Assembly (NCBI GenBank): GCA_028291485.1
Contig: JAQGHZ010000690.1
Coordinates: 1-15,353, forward strand
DNA from: Rubritepida sp.
Lineage (GTDB): Bacteria > Pseudomonadota > Alphaproteobacteria > Acetobacterales > Acetobacteraceae
DNA length: 15,353 bases
Reading direction: 5' to 3'
How positions within the stretch are numbered: the stretch's first letter is position 1; every line of letters starts with the position of its first letter. Below are positions 1 through 7,246 of the stretch, one piece after another. The position numbers were made by a program, and so were the translations under genes. The notes beneath the pieces were generated by a model. The model was given only the letters and a program-made list of their open reading frames with translations. It was not told the origin of the DNA and did not search any database.

Positions 1-127
1 ATCTTCCAGCCGCGCCTACGCATAATAATCCGCATGGACGTTCCCGGAGACGCGCAGCTTCGATGCCGTTAGGGCGCCGGATAAGGCGGTTGAACCTAGG
101 CGCCAGGAGGTCGCGACCAGCTCGGGA

Positions 128-426
128 ATGGTACTGCCCGAGCCGCCCTTGTGGCCGGAACCCGTGGTGCTTGCGGTGCTGCTCAATGCCCTGACCGCGA
201 CCGTCAAGCGTCATGTCGTCCTGCCTCCGGGCGCTGCCGAAACGGTGGCTTTGTGGATCGTCCATACGTGGGTCTTTGACCGCTTCGAGCACACGCCGCG
301 ACTCGCTATCCCTTCCACGTGCGGCCGGAAAACATCCGGAGCCCCAATGTGGTGAAGGGGTACAAGCGTGAGGCGTTCGAGGAAGCCTGGGAACGCTATC
401 TGCCGGCGACGGGAGTGTTTGCCTAA
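128..426 (+). pseudogene. DUF3631-type primase/helicase remnant, internally deleted
   Basis: Two pieces in different frames resemble the N-terminal and C-terminal parts of the DUF3631 domain found in plasmid, phage and island replication proteins. The first (frame of 128, open back to a stop at 26-28) carries VVLPPGAAETVALWIVHTW and RLAIPS, the segment that normally precedes a Walker A loop. The second (frame of 319, stop TAA 424-426) reads VRPENIRSPNVVKGYKREAF then EEAWERYLP, the family's usual C-terminal motif. The Walker/ATPase centre between them is absent and the join near 318 changes frame, so the gene cannot be functional. The family match is from memory of these motifs. The ATG at 128 is only the first in the frame, and the true start probably lay outside the window. 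Confidence 0.6.
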
Positions 427-441
427 CACCCCGGCCCAGCA

Positions 442-568
442 CGCTACAACGCTACCCGCCTAGAAAAACCTGGGCTTTAGCTTGATTTCGGCCCGCTACA
501 GCCTCACAGGCGTAGCGGGTCGGGATCGCGTGAAAGCCAAGAAATACCTGGGTTGTAGCGTTGTAGCG
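442..568. repeat. 127-bp nested palindrome of CGCTAC/GTAGCG units
   Basis: CGCTACAACGCTAC at 442-455 is the exact reverse complement of 555-568. Between them CCCGCTAC (492-499) pairs with GTAGCGGG (512-519), extended by GCCT (501-504) with AGGC (508-511) around a CAC loop. The outer and inner arms share the same centre, about position 505. The two 35-36 bp spacers are also partly complementary (for example GGGCTTTAG against the complement of GAAAGCC). No T-run follows the hairpin, so it is not a typical intrinsic terminator. It begins 16 bp after the DUF3631 remnant, which suggests a replication origin, iteron or regulatory site of the former mobile element. That role is an inference. Confidence 0.75.
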
Positions 569-804
569 CCCTGAGCCCCCCAGGTCAGTCGAATGCCCAA
601 TCTGTCGAGCCCGCCCGGGGCGGGGCACCCAAGTGCTCGCCTTTGCTGCCGTATAATACGCATATGAATTCGCGCGGTCAGTGCCAGCAATTTAGGATGC
701 GGCGGACGGCCATAGTTTGCTAATGTAGAATAGAGGGCGGTCTGCGACCCGGCAGTCGAGGTGCATTCTGTCCCGTTCCGTGGCCTATCAGACAGGATTC
801 ACCG
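569..804. other. Non-coding leader upstream of the glycan operon
   Basis: I see no convincing gene between the palindrome and 805. A perfect TATAAT lies at 652-657, but no TTGACA-like box sits about 17 bp upstream, so it is only a weak plus-strand promoter candidate for the operon. CATATG (661-666) overlaps GAATTC (666-671), which looks like a cloning junction but fits chance. AGGA at 794-797, 7 nt before the GTG at 805, is the probable ribosome binding site of the first gene. Confidence 0.4.
652..657 (+). promoter_or_regulatory. Candidate -10 box (TATAAT)
   Basis: This is a consensus -10 hexamer about 150 bp upstream of the first operon gene, in otherwise GC-rich DNA. The -35 position has no consensus-like hexamer and there is no extended -10 TG. 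Function is unproven. Confidence 0.25.
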
Positions 805-2556
805 GTGGGTAGATCGTCTTCAGCCGTACGCTCGCTCGCCGTGGTCGCCAGCTTTGCTCTGCTGGCGTGGTTTTTTTTCCCCGTCCTGCGAGCCACCTAT
901 ACGGAAGGCTTCGAGCCCAGCATCGGCATTAATGCGCTCGGCCTGCGCTCGGGGCAGACGCAGGACGTCGATCTTCTCTATCCCTTCAGCGGGCGCTTCT
1001 TCCTCCTCACCCGGCTGGGCAGCACGGCGGTGATCGCGGGGCTCGGCGCGCTCGATCATCTTCCCACGCTCGTGAACTTCCGGCTGGTCATGCTCGCGTC
1101 GCTGGCGCTCCTCGTCGGCTCCGTCGTTTACCTCCTCGCGCGGGTCTATCGCGTCCCGCCGGCCTTCGGCGCGCTCGCCTGCCTGCTCTTCCCGCCGATG
1201 TTTGAATCCGCCTACTTCTTCAACGACAACGTCCTCTCGGCAGGGCTCACCACCCTCGCCCTCGCGGTGTTCTGGACGCGGCTCTCGCTTCCCGCGACGG
1301 CGGCGGCGGCGGTGCTGATGGGGCTTGCCGCTGCCACGCGGCCCGACGCGCTCTTCGTCCTTCCGGCCTTTGCGGTGCTCATGTGGTTCGAGCTGCCGAG
1401 CTGGCGCGCGCGCTTCGCGCACGCCCTGCTCGCGGCGCCGCTGATCGCGCTCATCCCGCTCGCGGCCTATGCGGCCTTTGGCCTTAATTATCTTGAAATC
1501 TTCCCAGTCGCCTCGCGCGCCATCGCGCTCTGGGACCGGCAGGAGGGCTTCGTCTCGCTTCTCCGCCACGCGGTCTACGGCTTGGCGTTGCCTGGGATGA
1601 TCCTGCTCCCGCTCGGCCTCGCCTCGTTCCTCGCCCATCGGCGCTGGCGGGAGGTGCTCCTCTGCATGCTCGTTCCGCTGGTCTATCGCGCCGCCTATGG
1701 ACGCTCCCTCTACGAGCTGCGCTACCTCCTGCCGCTCGCGCCCTTCATCGCCATCGCTATCGCCGAGGGAGGGCGCGCGGTGCTGCGCGCCCGCGGCCTG
1801 CCCCGTGTGGCGCTCTCCGTCGCGCTCGCGCTCGCCGTCCTCTCCTGCCTCGCGCCCCCGGTGCGGGTGCCCTCCTGGCAGATCGCGCGCCTGGGCGTGG
1901 ACGGAGACGGACCGCGGCCGCTCATCGGCAGGGTCTGGTCGCCCATCATCTGGGCCCGCTGGCTCGATGACCTCAACGGCGGGATCGCCGCCATGGACGA
2001 TGCCATCGAGCAGGACGCGCAGCGAGATTCCGCGCAGGGCGAGCGGCCCCGGGTCTTCGTCTCCACCCACTGGAACTCCGATCGCCTGCTCGACCTCCTG
2101 CTGCTCGAGCACGGGTTCACGCCGCGGCACCACGGATTGCCCGAGGCCTGCCGCAGCGTCGCCAAGGTCTTGATGCGCGGGGGCGCGACGGTGATCCACG
2201 TGCGCACGCATCTTCCCTTCGTGCCGGGCCAGCGCGAGGCCGTGAACTGGCAGGAGGGCGGGATGCCCTGCCTGCGCGAGGCCGGCCTCGCCGATGCCAC
2301 CGCCCTCGTGTTCAGCTGGCGCCCAGTCGCCCACTCCCCCGCGGGCACGGGGCGCGAGGAGGGCGTGACAGAGGTTTTCCGGCCGTCCGGCGAGATTGTG
2401 CCGGGCTGGGCGGACCCCACGCTGCGGCGCCAAGTGTACCTTATTGCGCAGGCGCCCGTGGCGGCGGTTGCGAAGTACCTCAACGCGCCGGAGACACCGG
2501 CCGAGAGGAAGGTGGCGGAGGAGCTGTTCCTCGCGCGCACCCGGTTGCTGAGGTAG
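805..2556 (+). CDS. Polytopic membrane protein, GT-C glycosyltransferase-like
   Basis: This 583-residue protein starts with GTG, preceded by AGGA 7 nt upstream. About the first 350 residues hold roughly nine or ten hydrophobic helices, starting with one at residues 8-29. A long polar loop follows (about residues 30-60, containing TEGFEPS and QDVDLLYPFSG). The remaining 230 or so residues are largely hydrophilic and probably extracytoplasmic. This layout, with acidic residues in the first external loop and a soluble C-terminal domain, is that of GT-C fold transferases (ArnT/PMT-like), which use polyprenyl-phosphate sugars as donors outside the membrane. Catalytic residues cannot be assigned by eye and specificity is unknown. 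It is the first gene of the operon with the GT2 and GtrA genes, which suits the role of final transferase. It could instead be a ligase- or polymerase-like membrane protein. Confidence 0.7.
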   Translation: MGRSSSAVRSLAVVASFALLAWFFFPVLRATYTEGFEPSIGINALGLRSGQTQDVDLLYPFSGRFFLLTRLGSTAVIAGLGALDHLPTLVNFRLVMLASLALLVGSVVYLLARVYRVPPAFGALACLLFPPMFESAYFFNDNVLSAGLTTLALAVFWTRLSLPATAAAAVLMGLAAATRPDALFVLPAFAVLMWFELPSWRARFAHALLAAPLIALIPLAAYAAFGLNYLEIFPVASRAIALWDRQEGFVSLLRHAVYGLALPGMILLPLGLASFLAHRRWREVLLCMLVPLVYRAAYGRSLYELRYLLPLAPFIAIAIAEGGRAVLRARGLPRVALSVALALAVLSCLAPPVRVPSWQIARLGVDGDGPRPLIGRVWSPIIWARWLDDLNGGIAAMDDAIEQDAQRDSAQGERPRVFVSTHWNSDRLLDLLLLEHGFTPRHHGLPEACRSVAKVLMRGGATVIHVRTHLPFVPGQREAVNWQEGGMPCLREAGLADATALVFSWRPVAHSPAGTGREEGVTEVFRPSGEIVPGWADPTLRRQVYLIAQAPVAAVAKYLNAPETPAERKVAEELFLARTRLLR

Positions 2557-2628
2557 CGGTGCCCTCGTCGATTAAGGGCAGAGCGCGCGGACGCCGGGGC
2601 ATTGGACCGAGGCGAGGAGGATCGAGGG

Positions 2629-3396
2629 ATGATGGCAGGGATGCGCATGAACCTGGTCATGCCGATGGCGGGGCGTGGCAGCCGCTTTGGCCGGGCGGGC
2701 TTCGACCTGCCCAAGCCGCTTCTCCTGCTGGATGGCGAGCCCTTCTTCTGGTGGGCGACGGAGGCGCTGCGGCGCTGCTTCGACCTCCAGTCCATGAGCT
2801 TCGTCGTGCTGGCCGAGCACATCGAGGCGCACGCGATCGACCGGAAGATCCTGGAGCGCTACCCGCAGGCCTCGATCGTCGCCCTGCCGGAGGTGACCTC
2901 CGGCGCGCTGGAAACCGCAATCGCCGGCTGCGAGGGCGTGCCGGAGGAGGGCTGGCTGGTGGTGAACGACTGCGACCACACCTTCCGCGCGGACCGGCTG
3001 GCGGCGGCGCTGCCCACCACGCCCGCGGAAACCGCGGGCTTCCTCTGCCACTTCCGCGCGACCGCGGCCGCCTATTCCTACGCGGCCTATGACGAGCGGG
3101 GCGATCTTCTCCGCACGGTGGAGAAGGAGGCGATCGGCGACCTCGCCATCGCCGGCGCCTACGGATTCCGGGACCGCGCCACGTTCCTGCGCCACGCCCG
3201 CGCCTATGCCGCGGACTGCCCCTATCCGGAACTTTTTGTCAGCGGGATCTACAACACGATGGTGGCGGCGGGGGAGAAGGTGCGCGGCGTACTGCTCGAC
3301 GAGCACCTCTCCTTCGGCACCCCGGCGGAGTACGAGGCGGCCCTCGCGCGGATCGGGGGCTTTCGTTCCTGGCGCGGCGCCGACGTGCGGGGCTAG
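2629..3396 (+). CDS. Sugar/polyol-phosphate nucleotidyltransferase
   Basis: A soluble cytoplasmic enzyme of about 255 residues from the NTP_transferase family (GT-A fold). The signature GRGSRF is at residues 15-20 and PKP at 28-30, where Lys29 would contact the substrate phosphate. NDCDHTF near residues 113-119 supplies the Asp-x-Asp metal-binding pair (D114, D116). It should transfer a nucleotide from NTP to a phosphorylated sugar, polyol or amino alcohol. The nucleotide and substrate cannot be read from sequence. The start is chosen at ATG 2629 because GAGGAGG (2614-2620) lies 8 nt upstream. ATG 2632 and an in-frame TTG at 2602 are less likely. It sits just before a kinase-bearing fusion and a HAD enzyme, so the three probably make one activated donor. 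LicC-like cytidylyltransferases and MurU-like uridylyltransferases are the nearest analogues in logic. Confidence 0.85.
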   Translation: MMAGMRMNLVMPMAGRGSRFGRAGFDLPKPLLLLDGEPFFWWATEALRRCFDLQSMSFVVLAEHIEAHAIDRKILERYPQASIVALPEVTSGALETAIAGCEGVPEEGWLVVNDCDHTFRADRLAAALPTTPAETAGFLCHFRATAAAYSYAAYDERGDLLRTVEKEAIGDLAIAGAYGFRDRATFLRHARAYAADCPYPELFVSGIYNTMVAAGEKVRGVLLDEHLSFGTPAEYEAALARIGGFRSWRGADVRG

Positions 3397-3408
3397 GCGA
3401 GGGTGGCG

Positions 3409-5331
3409 ATGAACCCTGACTGGGCCTCGGCCCTGAGCCTCGTGGCGGCGCTCGCGCTGCTCGTGCTCGGCCACCTCGTCCGCGTGCTCCGCTGGTCGCT
3501 GCTGCTACGCCAGATCGGCACGCCGCGCTCCAGCACCGGGTTCCTGGCGCTCTCCCTCGCCTATGTGCTCAACGCCTTCCTGCCGCTGCGCCTCGGCGAG
3601 ATCGCGCGCGGTGTGTACTACGCCTCGCGTACGCGCAGCGACCTCGCCTATGTCCTGGCCACGATCGTGGTCGAGCGCGCCTTCGACGTGCTGGCCGTCT
3701 GGGTGCTCGTCCTCGTCTTCACGGCCGCCGGCGTGTTCTCGGACGTCGATGTCTGGACCTGGACCGCGGGCGCGGTACTGGTGGTCGGCGGCGTGTTCCT
3801 CTCGGCGGTGCTGGTGGAGCGCTCCTCCCGGTTCCGCTACTTCGTCTGGCTGGTGGCCTCGATCTTCAACCCACGTATCCGCCTGGTGATCCTCGACGGC
3901 GCCTGGTCGCTGCCCGAGGTTCTATCAGAGGCCAGCGCGCAGTGGGTGCGCATCGTGGCACAGGGCGCGGCCATGTGGGCGCTCTACCTCCTTTCATACT
4001 TCATGCTGTCGCAAGCAGTGGGGATGGACTTTCAGCGCCTGTTCATCATCATTCACGGCGCCCCGCTCGAGCCCGCCTTCCTCTCCCTCCTGCATGAGGG
4101 GACGGGGCAGGCCCTGGTCCTTCTCCTCTACACCGTCGCACCCTTCGCCCTTGTTTTCGGATACGGGATCTTCAAGGAGCGCATCGGGGTCACGCTGCGC
4201 GGCGCCATAAGCTGGGTCTCGGACCCGCTGCTCTACGTCCACCGGCTGTCGCGCTCGCGCAACCGCTTCTCGGAGGTCGAGCAGTACAGCGGCTTCCTAA
4301 TGCGACGCTTCAGCGGGGCTTCCGACCTCGTCTCGGACTTCGAGACGAACGCGATCGGGGATGCGGTGGTTCAGCGCATGTTCCGCGGCGGCTCGGACGC
4401 GCTGACCGCCATGGTGCAGGTGGGCAACGAGCTCCGCATCCGCAAATACGCGCGTGGCAGCGCGGCCGGCAAGCTGCACGACCAGTGCCGCTGGCTGGAA
4501 ACGCACGGCGCCGAGCTGCCGCTGGTCCGGATCATCGACCAGTCGCGCATCGGCTCGCGCTTCCTCTACGACATGGAGTATTCCGCGACCTCGCGCGACC
4601 TGTTCGACATCATCCACTCCTCGGACATCGCATCCTCCTGGCGGATCCTGGAGGACGTGCTGAACGCCATGCGGGCGCTGCACGAGCGAACGCAGGGCCC
4701 TCCGGCCGGTTCGGAAATTATCGGGCGCTATGCCAAGGAGAAGGTCGCGGGCAACCTGCGGAGCATCCAGGACGCCTTCCCGCTCTTCTTCGACGACGAT
4801 GCCGTGCTGGTGAACGGGGTGAAGGTGGAGATCGGTCTGCTGGAGCGCTTCGCCGCCCCGGATTTCGTGCCCAGCCGCATCCATCGGCGGGAGACGGCCA
4901 CGATCCACGGCGACCTCACCATCGAGAACATCCTCGCCGACCCGGTGCGCGCCTCCCATTGGTTCCTGATCGACCCCAACGTCGGCAACATCTTCGAATC
5001 CCCACTGCTCGACTGCGCCAAGCTGCTGCAGTCGCTACATCTCGGCTACGAGTCCCTCAACCGTGACATCTCCTGTTCCTTCGGGGACGGCGTGCTCACC
5101 TTCCCGATCGCGCGCACGGCCCAGTACGCCGCGCTTCACGAGCGGGCGACGGCCTGGATGCGCGAGAACCTCGGGGAGGACGGGCTGCGCGAGGTGCGGC
5201 TGCATGAGGTCGTGCACTACTTCCGCCTGACGCCCTATAAGTTCCGCAAGGGGGCTTATGCGGGGCTGGTCTTCCTCGGCTGCCTCTGCCTGCTGGTGCA
5301 GCGCTACTTCGACGAGTACGAAAATTGTTGA
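3409..5331 (+). CDS. Flippase-like membrane domain fused to APH-type kinase
   Basis: This protein has 640 residues from ATG 3409, chosen because a GCGAGGG-type site lies just upstream; GTG 3403 is the alternative. The N-terminal part (about residues 5-265) has hydrophobic helices and the hallmarks of the lysyl-PG-synthase-TM/UPF0104/AglD flippase-like family: NAFLPLRLGE at 55-64 and ERAFD at 89-93. The C-terminal part (about 330-600) is an aminoglycoside/choline-kinase-like domain. It has a candidate ATP lysine at K346 in RIRKYA, the catalytic HGDLTIEN (H500, D502, N507) and the metal-binding LIDPN (D522). The last 20 residues include another hydrophobic stretch. No frameshift or stop separates the halves, so this is a true fusion. 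Inference: the kinase phosphorylates a small hydroxylated substrate at the cytoplasmic face, feeding the upstream nucleotidyltransferase, while the membrane part moves or anchors the lipid-linked product. It begins 12 nt after the preceding stop. Confidence 0.8.
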   Translation: MNPDWASALSLVAALALLVLGHLVRVLRWSLLLRQIGTPRSSTGFLALSLAYVLNAFLPLRLGEIARGVYYASRTRSDLAYVLATIVVERAFDVLAVWVLVLVFTAAGVFSDVDVWTWTAGAVLVVGGVFLSAVLVERSSRFRYFVWLVASIFNPRIRLVILDGAWSLPEVLSEASAQWVRIVAQGAAMWALYLLSYFMLSQAVGMDFQRLFIIIHGAPLEPAFLSLLHEGTGQALVLLLYTVAPFALVFGYGIFKERIGVTLRGAISWVSDPLLYVHRLSRSRNRFSEVEQYSGFLMRRFSGASDLVSDFETNAIGDAVVQRMFRGGSDALTAMVQVGNELRIRKYARGSAAGKLHDQCRWLETHGAELPLVRIIDQSRIGSRFLYDMEYSATSRDLFDIIHSSDIASSWRILEDVLNAMRALHERTQGPPAGSEIIGRYAKEKVAGNLRSIQDAFPLFFDDDAVLVNGVKVEIGLLERFAAPDFVPSRIHRRETATIHGDLTIENILADPVRASHWFLIDPNVGNIFESPLLDCAKLLQSLHLGYESLNRDISCSFGDGVLTFPIARTAQYAALHERATAWMRENLGEDGLREVRLHEVVHYFRLTPYKFRKGAYAGLVFLGCLCLLVQRYFDEYENC

Positions 5332-5888
5332 AAGCCCTGCTCGTCGATTTCGACGGCACTCTCGTAGAGAGCGAGCACGCGAACGCCGCCGCCTATGCCG
5401 CGGCGCTCGGTGAGCACGGCGTCGCGGTTGAGGCGGACGCGATCCTTCCGGGCATCACCGGCCGCGCCTGGGGGGATTTCCTACCGGAGCTTCTGGCCGA
5501 TGCTCCCGGTACGGACCCGGCAGCGGTGGGCCGGGGAAAGCGGGCGATCTACCCGGATTTCTTCGGCCTGATCCGCCCCAACGAGGCGCTTGCCGATCTG
5601 CTCCGCGCAACGCGCCTCGGCTCGCTCGCGACCGGGCTCGTCACTACCGCGGCCGCAGGCAGCACGGAGGCGATCCTCGAGCGCTTCGCGCTGTGTGGCC
5701 TCTTCGACATCCTCGTCTGCGGCGACCACGTCTCGCGCGCCAAGCCGGACCCGGAAGGCTATCACCTGGCCGCTCGGCAGCTCGGGGTGCGGCCGGAGGA
5801 GTGCATGGTCATCGAGGATTCCGAGACCGGCCTTGCCGCTGCCCGAGCCTTCGGCGGCCACGTCCTGCGCTGGACGGGCGGCGCATGA
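5325..5888 (+). CDS. HAD-superfamily phosphatase/phosphomutase-like protein
   Basis: A 187-residue HAD protein of the beta-phosphoglucomutase/phosphatase type. Motif I is DFDGTLV with nucleophile Asp8 and acid/base Asp10, motif II is VTTAAAGS, motif III has the lysine in RAKPDPEGY, and motif IV is VIEDSETGL. A helical cap lies between motifs I and II. It is slightly shorter than typical PgmB (about 220). The start is a TTG at 5325 or 5328 inside TTGTTGA, overlapping the previous gene's TGA (5329-5331), which implies translational coupling. The role is probably to remove or move a phosphate on the metabolite handled by the neighbouring kinase and nucleotidyltransferase. A housecleaning phosphatase is the alternative. 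Confidence 0.85.
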   Translation: MLKALLVDFDGTLVESEHANAAAYAAALGEHGVAVEADAILPGITGRAWGDFLPELLADAPGTDPAAVGRGKRAIYPDFFGLIRPNEALADLLRATRLGSLATGLVTTAAAGSTEAILERFALCGLFDILVCGDHVSRAKPDPEGYHLAARQLGVRPEECMVIEDSETGLAAARAFGGHVLRWTGGA

Positions 5889-6343
5889 GGAACCTGCCGC
5901 CCTGGCCAATCGGTTTCCTCAAGTTCGGCGGGGTCTCCGGACTCGGCTGGATCGCCGATACCTGCATCCTCCTCCTGCTGATCCGGCTGGCGGGAATGCC
6001 GCCCTTGGCGGCCAACGTCATCAGTTCCTGCATCGCGGCGCTCTCGGTTTTCCTGCTCTCGCGGGAGAAGGTCTTCAACAAGGCGGTGGGCTGGGCGGGG
6101 CTGCGCGTTGCCTTTTATCTCGCCTACACGCTGACGGTGATCCTCATCGCCTCAGCCGGCCTGAGCGCGATCACCGCCTGGCTGGGCGAGCTGGCCAGAG
6201 CGGAGGGCGTCGCGCTCTCGGCCACGGCACCGGCGGCTGTCGCCAAGGTGCTCGTCACGCCGCCGCAGCTGGTCCTCAACTTCCTAGTATCCCGTTTCCT
6301 TATTGAACGTGACCTGAAGGGTGGCGGATCCGTCGATGGCTGA
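5885..6343 (+). CDS. GtrA-family membrane protein
   Basis: A small protein of 152 residues with four hydrophobic helices, typical in length and pattern for GtrA (an early FLKFGGVSGLGW, then a VFLLSREKVF loop between helices 2 and 3, and NFLVSRFLI at the end). GtrA proteins are thought to help polyprenyl-phosphate sugars cross the inner membrane and usually sit beside a GT2 enzyme, as here. The open frame extends upstream to 5693 but that part lies inside the HAD gene. The start at ATG 5885 is chosen because it overlaps the HAD stop as ATGA. It overlaps the following GT2 gene by 8 nt. Confidence 0.88.
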   Translation: MRNLPPWPIGFLKFGGVSGLGWIADTCILLLLIRLAGMPPLAANVISSCIAALSVFLLSREKVFNKAVGWAGLRVAFYLAYTLTVILIASAGLSAITAWLGELARAEGVALSATAPAAVAKVLVTPPQLVLNFLVSRFLIERDLKGGGSVDG

Positions 6344-7133
6344 CCGAATTCTCGTCTTCGTGCCCGCCTACAACTGCGCTCCGCAAATCGGCCGCGTGCT
6401 CGCGCAGTTCGCGGCAGTGCCGGCCGGCGTCTTCGAGGAGGTCTTGGTGCTCGACAACCGCAGCCGCGACGGCACGGCGGAGGCGGCGCTCGAGACCGCG
6501 CGCTCCGTCACAGCCTGCCGGGTGACGGTGGGGCGCAACCGTGACAACTACAGTCTCGGCGGCTCCCACAAGTCGGCCTTCGCGCACGCTGTCCGGCAGG
6601 GCTACACCCACGTCGTCGTGCTGCACGGCGACGACCAGGGTTCGATTGCCGACCTCTTGCCCGTGATCGAGCGCGGCGACCACCGGCGCTACGACGCCTG
6701 CCTCGGCGCCCGCTTCGCCAGGGGATCGCGGCTTGAGGGCTATTCGCGCTTCCGGATCTTCGGGAACCACGTGTTCAACGCCCTCTTCTCGGGCGTGTCC
6801 TTCCGCCGCGTGCTGGACCTCGGCTCGGGGCTGAACATCTTCGCGCGCTCGGTCTTCGCAGACCCCAGCATCGCCCGCTACGCCGACGACCTGCGCTTCA
6901 ACGTCTATCTCCTCCTCAGCCTGATCGACGGGAGGCGCAAGCTCATGTTCTTTCCGATCAGCTGGCGGGAACTGGACCAGGTCTCCAACGTGAAGATGGT
7001 GTCGCAGTCCCTTCGGACGCTGAAGATCCTGCGGGAATACGCCCTCAGCCGCCGTGCGTTCCGCGAAGGCGAGCACCGCGACGTCCCGCGGGAAACGTAC
7101 GAGTTCGAGGTGCTGGGCGGTCTTGACCCCTGA
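6336..7133 (+). CDS. GT2 glycosyltransferase, DPM1-like
   Basis: A soluble family-2 glycosyltransferase of 265 residues. VFVPAYN lies at residues 7-13, DNRSRDGT follows in the nucleotide-binding region, and the metal-binding HGDDQG is centred on D99-D100. WRELDQVSNVK near residues 210-220 resembles the conserved acceptor-side motif of polyprenyl-phosphate glycosyltransferases. It probably forms a polyprenyl-phosphate sugar from a nucleotide sugar for flipping by the overlapping GtrA gene. ATG 6336 is preferred, with GGCGGA about 7 nt upstream; GTG 6321 is the alternative. No C-terminal membrane helices are seen. The final LDP codons and TGA appear to come from an insertion-sequence end, so the native C-terminus may have lost a few residues. 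Confidence 0.87.
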   Translation: MADRILVFVPAYNCAPQIGRVLAQFAAVPAGVFEEVLVLDNRSRDGTAEAALETARSVTACRVTVGRNRDNYSLGGSHKSAFAHAVRQGYTHVVVLHGDDQGSIADLLPVIERGDHRRYDACLGARFARGSRLEGYSRFRIFGNHVFNALFSGVSFRRVLDLGSGLNIFARSVFADPSIARYADDLRFNVYLLLSLIDGRRKLMFFPISWRELDQVSNVKMVSQSLRTLKILREYALSRRAFREGEHRDVPRETYEFEVLGGLDP

Positions 7134-7246
7134 AACTGGTCCATCGGGGGCGCAAGTTTTTCGGGCACGATGAACCCCGAGGAGGGGGTGGTGCCATGAA
7201 GCAGAAGCGGTACACGGACGAGCAATTAGCCTTCGCGCTGAGGTAG
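7124..7246 (+). mobile_element. IS3-like insertion sequence, 5' end remnant
   Basis: The stretch starting TGACCCCTGAAACTGGTCCA looks like an IS3-family terminal inverted repeat. It is followed by a leader with a strong ribosome binding site (GAGGAGG at 7179-7185) and ATG 7196. The orfA start reads MKQKRYTDEQLAFALR, the usual N-terminus of IS3-type OrfA (compare KRFTEEQI-x-x-LR), and then hits TAG 7244-7246 where a CAG glutamine codon is expected. No rest of OrfA, no OrfB and no opposite inverted repeat is visible. It is therefore a dead, truncated copy. Family assignment rests on the N-terminal motif only. Confidence 0.5.

Noticed and set aside
492..519. Terminator interpretation of the central hairpin
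   Set aside because: No U-tract follows, and the hairpin is the centre of a larger symmetric array, which argues for a binding or origin structure.
661..671. Overlapping CATATG and GAATTC, resembling a cloning-vector junction
   Set aside because: No vector sequence on either side; both hexamers can occur together by chance.
820..2433. 537-codon minus-strand open frame opposite the GT-C-like gene
   Set aside because: Highly charged Arg/Glu-rich translation typical of the antisense of a hydrophobic membrane protein in GC-rich DNA.
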